Of a DNA stretch of 64,000 nt, positions 27,044-36,572 are shown one piece after another. The stretch comes from Sphingobacterium sp. SGR-19. Lineage in GTDB: Bacteria > Bacteroidota > Bacteroidia > Sphingobacteriales > Sphingobacteriaceae. The notes beneath the pieces were generated by a model. That model saw nothing but the letters and a program-made list of their open reading frames with translations, searched no databases and was not told the origin of the DNA. The first letter of the stretch is position 1, and each line of letters starts with the position of its first letter. Location of the stretch: positions 248,001 through 312,000 of the forward strand of contig NZ_JAAKGS010000001.1 of assembly GCF_011043555.1 (NCBI RefSeq), in the 5' to 3' direction. A program made the translations under genes and the position numbers.

Positions 27044-27587
27044 AGATTTCGAACCCCAGTTGGTGAAGTTCTTGAAAGTAGATATTCGCCAATATTCGGC
27101 GAAAGTATTCGGTCTGGATTTTATTCATACCCATGGTTTTACGATATACAGTTTATTGGCGTATTCTTATCATTCAGATAGTCAGGTTTCTTTTCGGGCA
27201 GCGTGGCTTCTGGAACATGTTTGCATACAACAGCCTGCTCTGATCTCGTCTATATATAATGTCCTTATTAATCGTCTATCGGAACAAAGTCATTGGGGAA
27301 CTATTCGAAGCTACACGAAAATAGTGATGTTGGCGACCGATGTAAAAACAGCCATACCACATACATCAGATCAAGAAGAAATTCTAATCGAACAGTGTTT
27401 CAATTGGCTGATTAACCCTAGCTGCCCGGTAGCGGTGGTAGTCAACTGTTTTGATATATTATACAACCTGCGTAAGAAAAACCCTTGGATAGAAGATGAG
27501 TTAAAAGCGCAGATTCAACATCTGCTCAAAAATCCGACACCGGCATTGGCGAGCCGCGCAAATAGAATATTAAGACGGATCTCCTAA
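27033..27587 (+). CDS. Conserved helical protein, HEAT-like repeats
   Basis: 184 residues from ATG 27033 (the earlier ORF start at 26934 lies deep within the helicase gene in another frame). Mostly helical with about four helix pairs of HEAT/adenylosuccinate-type pattern (FRAAWLLEHVCIQQPALISSIYNVLINRLSE; VVVNCFDILYNLRKKNPWIEDEL). No motif for catalysis is seen. It overlaps the helicase stop by 11 bases, so translation is coupled and a physical partnership is plausible. I recognise similar uncharacterised proteins in Bacteroidota but no function. Confidence 0.65.
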   Translation: MANKDFEPQLVKFLKVDIRQYSAKVFGLDFIHTHGFTIYSLLAYSYHSDSQVSFRAAWLLEHVCIQQPALISSIYNVLINRLSEQSHWGTIRSYTKIVMLATDVKTAIPHTSDQEEILIEQCFNWLINPSCPVAVVVNCFDILYNLRKKNPWIEDELKAQIQHLLKNPTPALASRANRILRRIS

Positions 27588-27606
27588 TAAAAAATATGGC
27601 GGACTA

Positions 27607-28665
27607 TCAGGCTCCTATCAAATGCCCATAGGGTTTGAGCAAATCCACATTATCAAAAATCACTTTACAAATACCCAATATGGGTATAAACAAAATCATA
27701 CCTGCCGCACCCCATACCATCCCACCTAGCAATAACCCCATAATGGTAAACAAGGGGCTAAGTTTTACTTTTCCTCCGGTAATTTTCGGTGTTAGCACGT
27801 AACTATCTAATTGTTGGACTGCGGTAAAAAAAATCGTGACGATGATGGATGTAGTCAGCGAATCTCCCGTTACCAGTGTATACAATACAACAATAGCGCC
27901 ACCCAACACGGAACCTATATAAGGGATGACATTTATCAGTGCCGCCAAAAGCGCGAAAAATAAAGCATTTCTTACTCCAATAAGAGTCAATCCCGTGAAG
28001 TAAATAACTGATAATATCAACACAACCGAAAAAACACCACCCACGTATAGACTAGACACTTTTGTTATTTTTCCTACGATTGTTTTTGCATGACCTATTT
28101 CATCATGCCCAGCATGACGTTTGACTAATTGAAGGATAAACCATTTAATGCGTTGTCGGTATATCAGCATCAAGATTGTATAGATGGTTACGATTAAAAC
28201 ATTACCTGCCAAGGAAACAATAGAGAAAACTGCCCCTCCCACGACTTTACCTGTTGCATTAGACCATTCGGATAATTGTTTTTGGAGATATTCTTTCTGT
28301 TTTATTCTGGATACATTAAAATGCTCTGCCACAAAGGCGTGTGTTTGATCTAATATCATGTTTATCCGCTTTCCTATGACAACAATATCACCACCGAGGC
28401 CTACCAGTTCACTTATTAATACATATAACACAGCCATTATAATTGACATGCTGATTAACACGACCAAAACTGCAGCCCAACCCCGCTTCATCCGCCAGTG
28501 CTCTAGTTTTTGGCAAATAGGTACTAATAACATAGCAAACAAAGCGCTGGTAACGACAGGAACAAGAAAAGTTTTCGCATAATATAGGATTGCGAAAAGT
28601 AAAACCAAAAAAAGTAAAACCTGATTAAAGTTCCTTAACGTCGTAAACTTTCTAGGATTCATCAT
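27607..28665 (-). CDS. AI-2E family transporter (TqsA/YdiK-like)
   Basis: 352 residues, about eight transmembrane segments. The family features are a hydrophobic N-terminal pair (VLLFLVLLFAILYYAKTFLVPVVTSALFAMLLVP), a soluble middle stretch about 115-160, and a C-terminal block GVRNALFFALLAALINVIPYIGSVLGG...PKITGGKVKLSPLFTIMGLLLGGMVWG. Family members export signals or substrates of many kinds, including sodium/proton antiport; the AI-2E name does not prove quorum-signal transport. The start at 28665 gives MMNPRK; 28662 is equally good. A weak hairpin separates it from ruvB upstream. Confidence 0.88.
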   Translation of the reverse strand: MMNPRKFTTLRNFNQVLLFLVLLFAILYYAKTFLVPVVTSALFAMLLVPICQKLEHWRMKRGWAAVLVVLISMSIIMAVLYVLISELVGLGGDIVVIGKRINMILDQTHAFVAEHFNVSRIKQKEYLQKQLSEWSNATGKVVGGAVFSIVSLAGNVLIVTIYTILMLIYRQRIKWFILQLVKRHAGHDEIGHAKTIVGKITKVSSLYVGGVFSVVLILSVIYFTGLTLIGVRNALFFALLAALINVIPYIGSVLGGAIVVLYTLVTGDSLTTSIIVTIFFTAVQQLDSYVLTPKITGGKVKLSPLFTIMGLLLGGMVWGAAGMILFIPILGICKVIFDNVDLLKPYGHLIGA

Positions 28666-28669
28666 GGAA

Positions 28670-28698
28670 GAAAAACAAGCAACTACAAAAAAAGTTGC
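28670..28698 (-). terminator. Possible weak terminator after ruvB
   Basis: Six-bp stem GCAACT/AGTTGC (28679-28684 with 28693-28698) followed on the minus strand by TTGTTTTT. It lies in the 58-nt gap between ruvB and the AI-2E gene. Confidence 0.35.
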
Positions 28699-28723
28699 AA
28701 AAGGAAAAGAAAATAGCCGAGGT

Positions 28724-29746
28724 TCAGAACAAGGTATTCCCTTTCAGGAAATTACTTTTTCCGAGATGCTTAAAGGCTAGTTCGGTACATTCACGCCCTC
28801 GGGAAGTACGCATCAGATAACCTTCCTGAATCAAGAAAGGTTCATACACTTCTTCAATCGTTCCTTCATCCTCCCCAACTGCCGTGGCTATTGTTTTCAG
28901 TCCGACAGGGCCTCCCTTGAACTTCTCGATGATGGTTGTCAGTATTCGGTTATCCATTTCGTCTAGTCCGTTTTCGTCAACGTTCAACGCATTCAGCGCA
29001 TATTGGGCAATAGCTCTATCGACGGATCCATTTCCCTTAATTTGCGCAAAATCTCGGGTTCTGCGCAATAAAGCATTGGCGATACGAGGTGTGCCCCTGC
29101 TTCTCCGCGCAATCTCATATGCACCCTCTTCCGTAATCGGTGTATTGAGGATATGAGCAGACCTTAATACAATTGTAGTCAATAATTTAGCGTCATAATA
29201 CTGAAGCCGCGAATTAATTCCAAATCGAGCACGTAAAGGCGCTGTCAATAGCCCCGAACGGGTCGTAGCGCCAATCAGCGTGAAAGGATTCAAAGAGATC
29301 TGAACAGAGCGCGCGTTTGGTCCTGTCTCCAACATAATATCAATCTTGAAATCCTCCATTGCCGAATAAAGATATTCTTCAACCAATGGACTTAAACGGT
29401 GAATTTCATCAATGAATAAGACATCCCCTTCCTCTAAATTAGTCAAGAGACCTGCCAGATCACCAGGCTTATCCAATACCGGACCAGATGTGATTTTAAT
29501 ATTCACGCCCATTTCGTTGGCGATAATATGGGATAACGTAGTTTTTCCCAAGCCAGGAGGCCCATGTAACAATACATGGTCTAATGCTTCACTGCGTAGT
29601 TTTGCAGCCTTGACAAAAATGGAGAGGTTTTCCAAAATTTTCTCCTGCCCCGTAAAATCCTCAAAAACCTGTGGGCGTAAGGCCCTTTCTATATCTCTAT
29701 CTACAGGATTTAGCTTTTCTGGATTCGGATCAAGATATTCATTCAT
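28724..29746 (-). CDS. ruvB: Holliday junction branch migration ATPase RuvB
   Basis: 340 residues, standard length. [12 protein letters not shown] at the N-terminus, [10 protein letters not shown] (Walker A, 62-70), [10 protein letters not shown] (Walker B, DEIH 113-116), the RuvB-specific [12 protein letters not shown], arginine-finger region APLRARFG, and a C-terminal winged helix [12 protein letters not shown]...[17 protein letters not shown] are all present. It drives branch migration with RuvA and hands junctions to RuvC. The DPM-type glycosyltransferase gene ends 16 nt upstream on the same strand. Confidence 0.98.
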   Translation of the reverse strand: MNEYLDPNPEKLNPVDRDIERALRPQVFEDFTGQEKILENLSIFVKAAKLRSEALDHVLLHGPPGLGKTTLSHIIANEMGVNIKITSGPVLDKPGDLAGLLTNLEEGDVLFIDEIHRLSPLVEEYLYSAMEDFKIDIMLETGPNARSVQISLNPFTLIGATTRSGLLTAPLRARFGINSRLQYYDAKLLTTIVLRSAHILNTPITEEGAYEIARRSRGTPRIANALLRRTRDFAQIKGNGSVDRAIAQYALNALNVDENGLDEMDNRILTTIIEKFKGGPVGLKTIATAVGEDEGTIEEVYEPFLIQEGYLMRTSRGRECTELAFKHLGKSNFLKGNTLF

Positions 29747-29762
29747 ATATACGCGAAGTTAC

Positions 29763-30488
29763 CTATTTATATTTCTTAAACCAACTCTCTATCTTCAATT
29801 GGATAACACCAAAAAATGCTTCTCTAAATATCCGCGTGCTCATTTTGGAAACGCCTTCCGTACGATCAGTGAATATAATCGGTATTTCGACTACCTTGAA
29901 GCCATATTGGATCGCGGTAAACTTCATTTCAATCTGGAACGCATAACCGATAAATCTAATTTTGTCTAGCGGAATCTTTTCCAATACATGTCTTGAAAAG
30001 CAAACAAAGCCAGCAGTAGCATCCTGAATATCGATCCGCATGATAAGTCGTACATACGCAGAAGCAAAATACGACATCAACACGCGGCTCATTGGCCAAT
30101 TAACAACGTTCACACCCTTTATATAACGGGAGCCGACCGCCATGTCGGCTCCGCTCAAACAGGCTTGACGTAAACGTATTAAATCGTCTGGATTGTGGCT
30201 GAAATCGGCATCCATCTCATAAATATAGGCATAGTGTCGCTGCAAGGCCCATTGAAATCCGTGGAGATAAGCGGTACCTAATCCGAGCTTTCCTTGTCTT
30301 TCCTCGATAAACAGACGTCCCGCAAACTCTTGTTGTAAAGTTTTAACGAGGTTCCCGGTCCCATCTGGCGAGCCATCATCGACGACTAAGATATCAAATG
30401 GGATAGACAGGGAACATACTTTTCGAATTATTTTCTCTATATTTTCCTTTTCGTTGTATGTCGGAATAATGACTAAACTGTCTACCAC
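29763..30488 (-). CDS. Polyprenol-phosphate mannosyltransferase-type GT2
   Basis: 241 residues. VIIPTYNEKENI, VVDDGSPDGTG, RQGKLGLGTAYLHGFQWAL, EMDADFSHNP (DxD metal site), FVCFSRHVLEKI and IPIIFTDRTEGVSKMSTRI place it in the DPM1-like GT2 family. The family transfers mannose (or another hexose) from its nucleotide sugar to polyprenyl phosphate at the inner face of the membrane. There is no C-terminal membrane domain, so it is a soluble-type DPM1. Products feed protein or glycan glycosylation, which is common in Bacteroidota. Confidence 0.9.
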   Translation of the reverse strand: MVDSLVIIPTYNEKENIEKIIRKVCSLSIPFDILVVDDGSPDGTGNLVKTLQQEFAGRLFIEERQGKLGLGTAYLHGFQWALQRHYAYIYEMDADFSHNPDDLIRLRQACLSGADMAVGSRYIKGVNVVNWPMSRVLMSYFASAYVRLIMRIDIQDATAGFVCFSRHVLEKIPLDKIRFIGYAFQIEMKFTAIQYGFKVVEIPIIFTDRTEGVSKMSTRIFREAFFGVIQLKIESWFKKYK

Positions 30489-30514
30489 GTTCGATGAGAT
30501 ATAAGGTGCTTTTC

Positions 30515-32098
30515 TTAATCAATACCATGTGTCATTTTCCGCAGTTTACCGCTGAAGACCAGCAACAACAAAGCTGCTACAATTGGAATGGATGCAATGA
30601 TATAAAAGAATATCGACATGGAATATTCTTCAGAAATTTTATCAATATACGATCCGGTCATACCGGCAATAAAATTCGCAATAGCAGATGCTGTAAACCA
30701 AAGTCCAAAAAGCAATCCCACAAATTTCTTCGGTGAAAGTTTACTGATATAGGATAACCCTACCGGTGATAAGCATAGCTCGCCTGTCGTATGGAAGAAA
30801 TATGCAAGTATTAACCATACCATACTAACCGTAGCCGTTGTTGCTCCCTTCGGAATGGAGCTGGCTCCAAAAGCCAAGGCAACAAAACCTACGCCCACCA
30901 GCAATAGCCCCAAGGCAAATTTTACAGCGCCCGAAGGATTCCATATTTTCTCCCACATTTTACTGAAAGAAGAAGCTAAGGTGATGATGAAGAAGGAGTT
31001 TAAAATCTGAAACCAGGATACTGTCACCTCTGTTTGTTCTGCACTGAACTCTCTATATACTTTCCAGATACCAAGTCCCCAAATGATGGCAAACGACAAC
31101 GCCGTAAACATAATTGTTAACGGATAAGCAGAAGCAATTCTTTTAGACAGACTATACAATACCCATGTGACGATTATGATTGGGAAAATGGTCAATGCCG
31201 CATCGACCCATTTAAAAGTTAGCCCGGCATTACCTTCCAAAACCCGCTGTGTATAATCTTTGGCAAAGATGGACATAGAACCACCGGCCTGTTCAAAAGC
31301 AAAGAAGAAAAACACACTGGCCAACATCAAGACCCCGGCAACGATAAGTCGATCACGAACCACATGTTTAGGTGCTTCTTCGTCTGTAATCTTCTCTACG
31401 TGCTCTTCGGGTTTATGTGTTGTATCGGGCTTCTCTCCTATGATACCAAATATCTTTTGTGCAAAAAAGAACTGTAACATACCGAAAAACATGAATACAC
31501 CAGCCAGACCGAAGCCATAATGCCAACCAATTTTCTCACCGATATAACCACATAACAACATGCCCAGAAAAGCTCCCGCATTGATACCCATATAGAAAAT
31601 GGTGTAACCAGCATCTTTCTTTGTGCTGGTATCAGGATACAATTGTCCCACCATAGAGGAGATATTAGGTTTAAACAAACCGTTTCCGAGAATCATTAAA
31701 GCGAGCCCCAAGTAAAAAAAGCTATCCCCAAACGTTTCAAATGCCATCGAAAGGTGTCCCAAGGTCATCGTTAAGGCTCCAAGTAGAATTGCTTTCCGAT
31801 AGCCTGTAAGCTTGTCTGCGATCATTCCTCCAATCAACGGTGTAAGATAGACCAACCCAGTGTACCAAGCATAAAGTTGCATAGCATCGGCATTTGTCCA
31901 TCCCCACCCGCCTTTGGTAATTTCCGTTATAAGAAAAACCGTCAATAAGGCGCGCATACCATAATAGCTAAAGCGCTCCCACATCTCCGTAAAAAACAGG
32001 ACAAATAAACTTGCGGGATGTCCCATCACCATCTTGTCGTCAATGCCCTGTGTGGCAAGGTGGTTTACCAGGACGTCGTCTTCTTTTTGTTGATTCAT
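30515..32098 (-). CDS. Proton-dependent oligopeptide transporter (POT/PTR2 family MFS)
   Basis: 527 residues, about 14 transmembrane helices. FTEMWERFSYYGMRALL carries the ExxER-FxYYG signature (about 38-47). GNGLFKPNISSMVGQLYPD and the late FHTTGELCLSPVGLSYISKLSPKKF (conserved Glu for substrate binding) complete the PTR2 pattern. It imports di- and tripeptides with protons across the inner membrane. The adjacent dipeptidase is not nearby, so it is probably a general peptide importer. Transcribed alone; upstream lies an AT-rich 183-nt gap. Confidence 0.95.
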   Translation of the reverse strand: MNQQKEDDVLVNHLATQGIDDKMVMGHPASLFVLFFTEMWERFSYYGMRALLTVFLITEITKGGWGWTNADAMQLYAWYTGLVYLTPLIGGMIADKLTGYRKAILLGALTMTLGHLSMAFETFGDSFFYLGLALMILGNGLFKPNISSMVGQLYPDTSTKKDAGYTIFYMGINAGAFLGMLLCGYIGEKIGWHYGFGLAGVFMFFGMLQFFFAQKIFGIIGEKPDTTHKPEEHVEKITDEEAPKHVVRDRLIVAGVLMLASVFFFFAFEQAGGSMSIFAKDYTQRVLEGNAGLTFKWVDAALTIFPIIIVTWVLYSLSKRIASAYPLTIMFTALSFAIIWGLGIWKVYREFSAEQTEVTVSWFQILNSFFIITLASSFSKMWEKIWNPSGAVKFALGLLLVGVGFVALAFGASSIPKGATTATVSMVWLILAYFFHTTGELCLSPVGLSYISKLSPKKFVGLLFGLWFTASAIANFIAGMTGSYIDKISEEYSMSIFFYIIASIPIVAALLLLVFSGKLRKMTHGID

Positions 32099-32281
32099 CT
32101 TTTTAAGTTATAGACATTAAAAAAACAAAATCAAACCTCAAAAATTTATCATTACTTTGTTCTTGCAATAATGTCGAAAGTTTGATTTTGGTAACTTTGC
32201 TACAAAGAAAATAAAAATTCTAGTTTTTCCCGTTTTATCCATTTTTAATTTTGTAAAATTTCAATTACGGGTTATAACAGA
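32099..32281. other. AT-rich gap with an unassigned plus-strand -7 element
   Basis: Holds the promoter of the peptide-transporter gene. On the plus strand TAACTTTG (32193-32200) and TAATTTTG (32248-32255) match TAnnTTTG, but no plus-strand gene follows; downstream is the 3' end of a minus-strand gene. Confidence 0.35.
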
Positions 32282-33166
32282 CTACAACGTTTTAAATCGC
32301 TCAAGCAATTTCTTGGTAGCTAGGATGCCTTCTACTTCAGGCAGATCTTTTCCTTCGTACTCAATACCGACATAACCTTTGAAACCTGCATCTTTTACAA
32401 TACGCATCATGCGAGCATAATCGATGTTCACTTCGTTTCCGTTTACATCGAAGACATTTGTTTTGGCACTTACACCTTTGGCATATGGCATCAGATCTTG
32501 CACGCCTTGATAGCGGTCATATTCATAAAAGTTACCGAAGTCTGGCAAACTTCCACAATTTTTCTTACCCACTGCTTTCAATACACCTGCCAACCAGTCA
32601 CCGTGTGAAGAAATACCACCGTGATTTTCAACAATGACGTTAATTTTTGTCTTTTTGCCATAATCTGCTAATGTACTTAAACTCTCTACAACGCGTTGCG
32701 CAACTTCTTCCCGGTTTCCTTTTCCAGCAGCGTTTACTCGAATTGATTTACATCCTAAAAATGCTGCTGCATCGATCCATTTATAATGGTTATCTACAGC
32801 TTGTAAACGTTTTGCATTATCTTGATCGCCGAGATTTCCCTCACCATCAATCATGATCATTACATTTTTTACACCATTGTCTTTGGCCCGATTATTTAGG
32901 TCCTTAAGGTAAGTCGTATCTTTTGCTTTGTCCTTAAAGAACTGGTTTACGTACTCTACACCATAAATATTAAATTTCTTTGCTGCAAATTCAGGGAAAT
33001 CGATATTCTTTAAATCACCTGCAAATAGGGTTTTATGAAGGGACCATTGGGCTAACGAAATGTCAAACCACGATTTTTTTGCTGCGAATACGTCTAAAGA
33101 AGGAGTTATCGCCACTCCCGCTGCTGCCAGACCTAAATTTTTTAGAAAAGTTCTTCTAGAGTTCAT
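32282..33166 (-). CDS. Secreted sugar-phosphate isomerase/epimerase-like TIM-barrel protein
   Basis: 294 residues. The N-terminus MNSRRTFLKNLGLAAAGVAITP has a Tat-type RR motif (SRRTFLK) before a hydrophobic core, so export to the periplasm through Tat is likely. The rest is an AP-endonuclease-2-like TIM barrel: SLAQWSLHKTLF, VNAAGKGNREEVAQ, VIVENHGGISSHGDW (metal-binding ENHGG), CGSLPDFGNF, and YVGIEYEG at the C-terminus. Metal ligands typical of xylose isomerase-like epimerases are in place. Substrate unknown, probably a sugar or polyol. The gene is 19 nt after the LutA-like gene in the minus-strand run. Confidence 0.85.
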   Translation of the reverse strand: MNSRRTFLKNLGLAAAGVAITPSLDVFAAKKSWFDISLAQWSLHKTLFAGDLKNIDFPEFAAKKFNIYGVEYVNQFFKDKAKDTTYLKDLNNRAKDNGVKNVMIMIDGEGNLGDQDNAKRLQAVDNHYKWIDAAAFLGCKSIRVNAAGKGNREEVAQRVVESLSTLADYGKKTKINVIVENHGGISSHGDWLAGVLKAVGKKNCGSLPDFGNFYEYDRYQGVQDLMPYAKGVSAKTNVFDVNGNEVNIDYARMMRIVKDAGFKGYVGIEYEGKDLPEVEGILATKKLLERFKTL

Positions 33167-33184
33167 GGATTATTATAGGTTTTA

Positions 33185-33913
33185 TTAAATATTTGCCCAT
33201 CCTGATGTCAACACATCTGCGATGTGTTTAGTCTTGATCGGGAGTTGATGTTTATCAATATATCCTTGTAATTGCAATAAACAAGGGCTATCTGTTGAAA
33301 TAATATAGTCAGCTTTTACGGCCATAGCATTTTGTACTTTTTGTTCGGCCATCGCCGCCGATATACCTTCGGATTTCACTGCAAAAATGCTTCCGAACCC
33401 GCAACAAGTTTCCTGATCACGCATTGGCACAACTTCAAGCCCTCCTACTTGCGCTAATAACTGTCGAGGTTCATCTTTAATTTTACACTCCCGTAACGCA
33501 GAGCAAGGGTCTTGATAGACTGCCGTTCCCACTAATTCCGCCCCAAAATAATCTTTTTTAAGCACATTTACCAAAAAATCGCTCAATTCATAGATGTTTG
33601 ACTGAATATGACGACAGCGATTATGCTCCGTAGAATTGGTAAATAAATCATCATAACCATTTTTTATCATCCCGATACAGGAAGCTGAAGGCGACACGAT
33701 ATAACAATCCTCCGAAAAATCATGGAGAAACTTAAGTCCTATTTTCTTCGCCTCATCCCAAAACCCAGCATTGTATGCTGGTTGTCCACAACAGGTCTGC
33801 TTAGGATTATAGACAACATTACAACCGGCTTTTTTCAGCAATTTGATCGTGTTAAAAGCAGTTTGGGGATAAATCTGGTCTATAAAGCAGGGTATAAATA
33901 TCTCTACGTTCAT
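33185..33913 (-). CDS. LutA/YkgE-type (Fe-S)-binding cysteine-rich protein
   Basis: 242 residues. Two CCG domains are complete: TCCGQPAYNAG (about 40-50) and ETCCGFGSIFAVK (169-180), with PSASCIGM and DPCSALRE between them. This is the LutA/GlpC-C-terminal architecture, where each CCG half binds iron-sulfur or a substrate thiol. LutA normally acts with LutB and LutC in L-lactate oxidation, but neither partner is here. It overlaps the start of the transporter gene upstream by four bases, so the pair is coupled. Function in isolation is uncertain: lactate/glycolate oxidation or a heterodisulfide reductase-type activity. Confidence 0.85.
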   Translation of the reverse strand: MNVEIFIPCFIDQIYPQTAFNTIKLLKKAGCNVVYNPKQTCCGQPAYNAGFWDEAKKIGLKFLHDFSEDCYIVSPSASCIGMIKNGYDDLFTNSTEHNRCRHIQSNIYELSDFLVNVLKKDYFGAELVGTAVYQDPCSALRECKIKDEPRQLLAQVGGLEVVPMRDQETCCGFGSIFAVKSEGISAAMAEQKVQNAMAVKADYIISTDSPCLLQLQGYIDKHQLPIKTKHIADVLTSGWANI

Positions 33914-35217
33914 AACGTCATAGCCTTATTAAATCGTAGCAAGCGAAAGAGCAAACCACATCCGATAATAAAAAATACAGAAAGAAATAACGCTGAATAG
34001 CGTATATTATGCGTAAACTGCTCTATTAATCCAAAAGAAAACAGCCCTAATACAATAGCTAATTTTTCTGTAATATCATAAAAGCTAAAAAAGGATGTTG
34101 TATCCTTGATATTTTCTGGCAGGAATTTAGAATAGGTGGATCGCGATAATGATTGGATACCTCCCATCACTAATCCGACCAAGCAAGCTAAAACATAAAA
34201 CTCAACTTCTGTTTTTATGAAAAATGCAGACACACACACGCCTATCCAAACGAACACGACGGCGATTAAGATTTTAATGTTGCCAAACCTCGCCGAAAGT
34301 TTGGACATGAGAAAAGCGCCCAATATGGCGACAAGCTGAATTAACAGTATGGTTATGATCAGTTTAGAGCTTTCGAGATGAAGCTCTTTGGCACCAAAGG
34401 CAGCTGCTACAATCATCACTGTTTGCACGCCTGCAGAATAAAAAAAATAAGCAGGTAAAAACCGGCGAATACGTTGCATTTTCTGTATGCGTCGCATCAC
34501 AATGCGATATTCTATAATAACCGTACGAAAAATTTTCTTGGAGGCTCGGATAGCTGATTTTTGATTATTGGGAAGGGCTAAAAAAGGAATAGTAGAAAAA
34601 CTAGCCCACCACACCCCTACAAGCAAAAACGATAGTCGTGGTCCAAAAGAAGGGTCGATAATACCAAACCAATCGGGCTTTAAAATAAACACCAAACAGA
34701 TAATTTGCAATGTAACACAGCCCACATAACCATACGCAAATCCTTGCGCACTTACACTATCCTGCTTATCTACGGTTGCTATTTCCGGTAAATAGGAATT
34801 GTTGAATAACACACCGCCTATATAACCCATCGCAGCTAGTCCAAACAATATTACGCCCAATTCAAGTGTCTCTAAACGAAAAAAGAAAAGCCCCATACAA
34901 GCTATGGCCCCAAAATAGGTAAAAAACATCATCATTGTTTTCTTTTTTCCTTGTACATCGGCGTAGGACGAAAGAAATGGCAGTACGAAAGCCATGAAGA
35001 GGTAAGAAAAAGCTAAAGCAAAATTGGAAAGGGCGGTGTTGATTACCTTCAATCCGAAAAAGCTAACCACATCGCCATTTTCCGCTGTCTGCGTGATGGC
35101 TGTATAATAAGCCGGAAAGATAGTCGAGGTGATAACTAAATTATAAGCAGAGTTCGCCCAGTCAAACATCGACCAAGAGCGAATTAAGCGTTTGTTGTTT
35201 TTTTCGATAACACGCAT
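33910..35217 (-). CDS. MFS transporter, Atg22/UMF1-like family
   Basis: 435 residues, twelve transmembrane helices. RSWSMFDWANSAYNLVITSTIFPAYY at the N-terminus and GVLFNNSYLPEIA, then GGIQSLSRSTYSKFLP in the second half are diagnostic of the UMF1/Atg22 family. In yeast Atg22 exports amino acids from the vacuole; bacterial members have no assigned substrate. Its stop overlaps the LutA-like start by four bases, so substrate and metabolism may be linked, for example an organic acid. Cotranscription is likely. Confidence 0.9.
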   Translation of the reverse strand: MRVIEKNNKRLIRSWSMFDWANSAYNLVITSTIFPAYYTAITQTAENGDVVSFFGLKVINTALSNFALAFSYLFMAFVLPFLSSYADVQGKKKTMMMFFTYFGAIACMGLFFFRLETLELGVILFGLAAMGYIGGVLFNNSYLPEIATVDKQDSVSAQGFAYGYVGCVTLQIICLVFILKPDWFGIIDPSFGPRLSFLLVGVWWASFSTIPFLALPNNQKSAIRASKKIFRTVIIEYRIVMRRIQKMQRIRRFLPAYFFYSAGVQTVMIVAAAFGAKELHLESSKLIITILLIQLVAILGAFLMSKLSARFGNIKILIAVVFVWIGVCVSAFFIKTEVEFYVLACLVGLVMGGIQSLSRSTYSKFLPENIKDTTSFFSFYDITEKLAIVLGLFSFGLIEQFTHNIRYSALFLSVFFIIGCGLLFRLLRFNKAMTL

Positions 35218-35248
35218 TTGTGAAGCGAATATAATAAAAAATAGTTAC

Positions 35249-36553
35249 TCAATAATTCTCCCGGATAAAAGTCATGATACGGGCGACTTCCTTACGCACC
35301 GGCGTAGCAGAGCCTATAAAATTATTATTAAGAAAAGAAAATGCCAGGTTTCTCCCCCTGCCGGTTTGTATGTAGCCACTTTGACAATACACGCTCTTTA
35401 TGGTGCCTGTTTTTGCCCATATAAATGGAAATCCACCGTCCGTCCGATAAGTCGTTTTTAACGTTCCTTCCAAACCTCCAGCAGCAAACAAATAACGAAG
35501 CTCCTCTACTTTCGGGACCTCGTGCGCTATCATCAACAAAAGTTCTATCAAACTCCTTGCTGTAACTTTATTATAAGGTGATAAGCCACTGCCATCATAT
35601 AGATCTATTTTATCGGTGAAATAAGCGTAATATGATGCCTTCATATCTCTTCTTAAACGAGCGGTATTAAATTCACCGTATCTATGCATTGCCGCAACCA
35701 TCATTAACTGTTCTGCCAAAAAATTATCACTGACCAACATCATCTCCCGTAGTACATCACGTGTAGCAACAGAATATAAAGTATTCACTTCTGTGGGCTT
35801 GGGGTATTGAATTAATTCCACCGGTTTCTGTAACGTATCCTGCAATAATTGTATGATTAACTCATCGGAATATTTAAATGGTTTTCGCGTCATGAAGTTC
35901 TTCGGAATGAACGGACTGTTACGAAAATAAATATTCTCATCAAATTTCCGATGTATCCGCAATCGATCAGTATCTGCATTTCCGATGATCATTGAATCCA
36001 TAAAAAACTGAGGTATGGTGATAAGTTGCCAAGGGATTGCTTTAAATGTGACCACATTACCATAAATGGGAAATGGCGTTATTTCCGGTTGATAGTATTC
36101 TTCATAATCTTCCATCGCCCACCCCTGACGATAAAAAGGTTCTTCTGTAACCGTTCCCCCTACATAAAATAACCTTTTATCCGTTGCCTGTAAAAAATTA
36201 TAAACTTTCGCTGAATCCAACTTCGAATGTAGAAAGGTCGGATCGCCTGTTCCCCAAAACAACAAAGAATCTCCTTTTACTATATAATAAAGGGCTGGAA
36301 CGGAATCACCTATATTTTTAAGCGCTGTAAACAATGTGAAAATTTTTGTGTTTGAAGCAGGGGTAAAATATTTATCCTCATTCGACCCTATCAGAAATTG
36401 GCCCTGATCCACGTCATAAAGGCTAAAACCAAAAAAATGATTTTTTAGTATAGGTGACTCTTCTAACTCTTTTTGTATTAAACTGATATCTTGAGAAATA
36501 CCATCATAAACACAAACGAATAATACCAATACAGAAAACGCAAATTTGTTCAT
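35249..36553 (-). CDS. D-alanyl-D-alanine carboxypeptidase, PBP4 (S13) type
   Basis: 434 residues with a signal peptide (cleavage near GISQ, residue about 21). Active-site motifs of S13 peptidases: ASNTKIF (SxxK, Ser67-Lys70), SDN in MLVSDNFLAEQ, and KTG in WAKTGTIKSV. It trims or crosslinks peptidoglycan in the periplasm. It lacks the usual large extra domain II of E. coli PBP4, as expected for its shorter length. Located between the Atg22-like gene and the ThuA gene on the same strand. Confidence 0.9.
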   Translation of the reverse strand: MNKFAFSVLVLFVCVYDGISQDISLIQKELEESPILKNHFFGFSLYDVDQGQFLIGSNEDKYFTPASNTKIFTLFTALKNIGDSVPALYYIVKGDSLLFWGTGDPTFLHSKLDSAKVYNFLQATDKRLFYVGGTVTEEPFYRQGWAMEDYEEYYQPEITPFPIYGNVVTFKAIPWQLITIPQFFMDSMIIGNADTDRLRIHRKFDENIYFRNSPFIPKNFMTRKPFKYSDELIIQLLQDTLQKPVELIQYPKPTEVNTLYSVATRDVLREMMLVSDNFLAEQLMMVAAMHRYGEFNTARLRRDMKASYYAYFTDKIDLYDGSGLSPYNKVTARSLIELLLMIAHEVPKVEELRYLFAAGGLEGTLKTTYRTDGGFPFIWAKTGTIKSVYCQSGYIQTGRGRNLAFSFLNNNFIGSATPVRKEVARIMTFIRENY

Positions 36554-36572
36554 AAATGAATAGTCAATACGT

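Noticed and set aside
29412-29969. 185-codon plus-strand ORF over ruvB and the GT2 gene
   Set aside because: It spans the junction of two well-identified minus-strand genes and has no family features.
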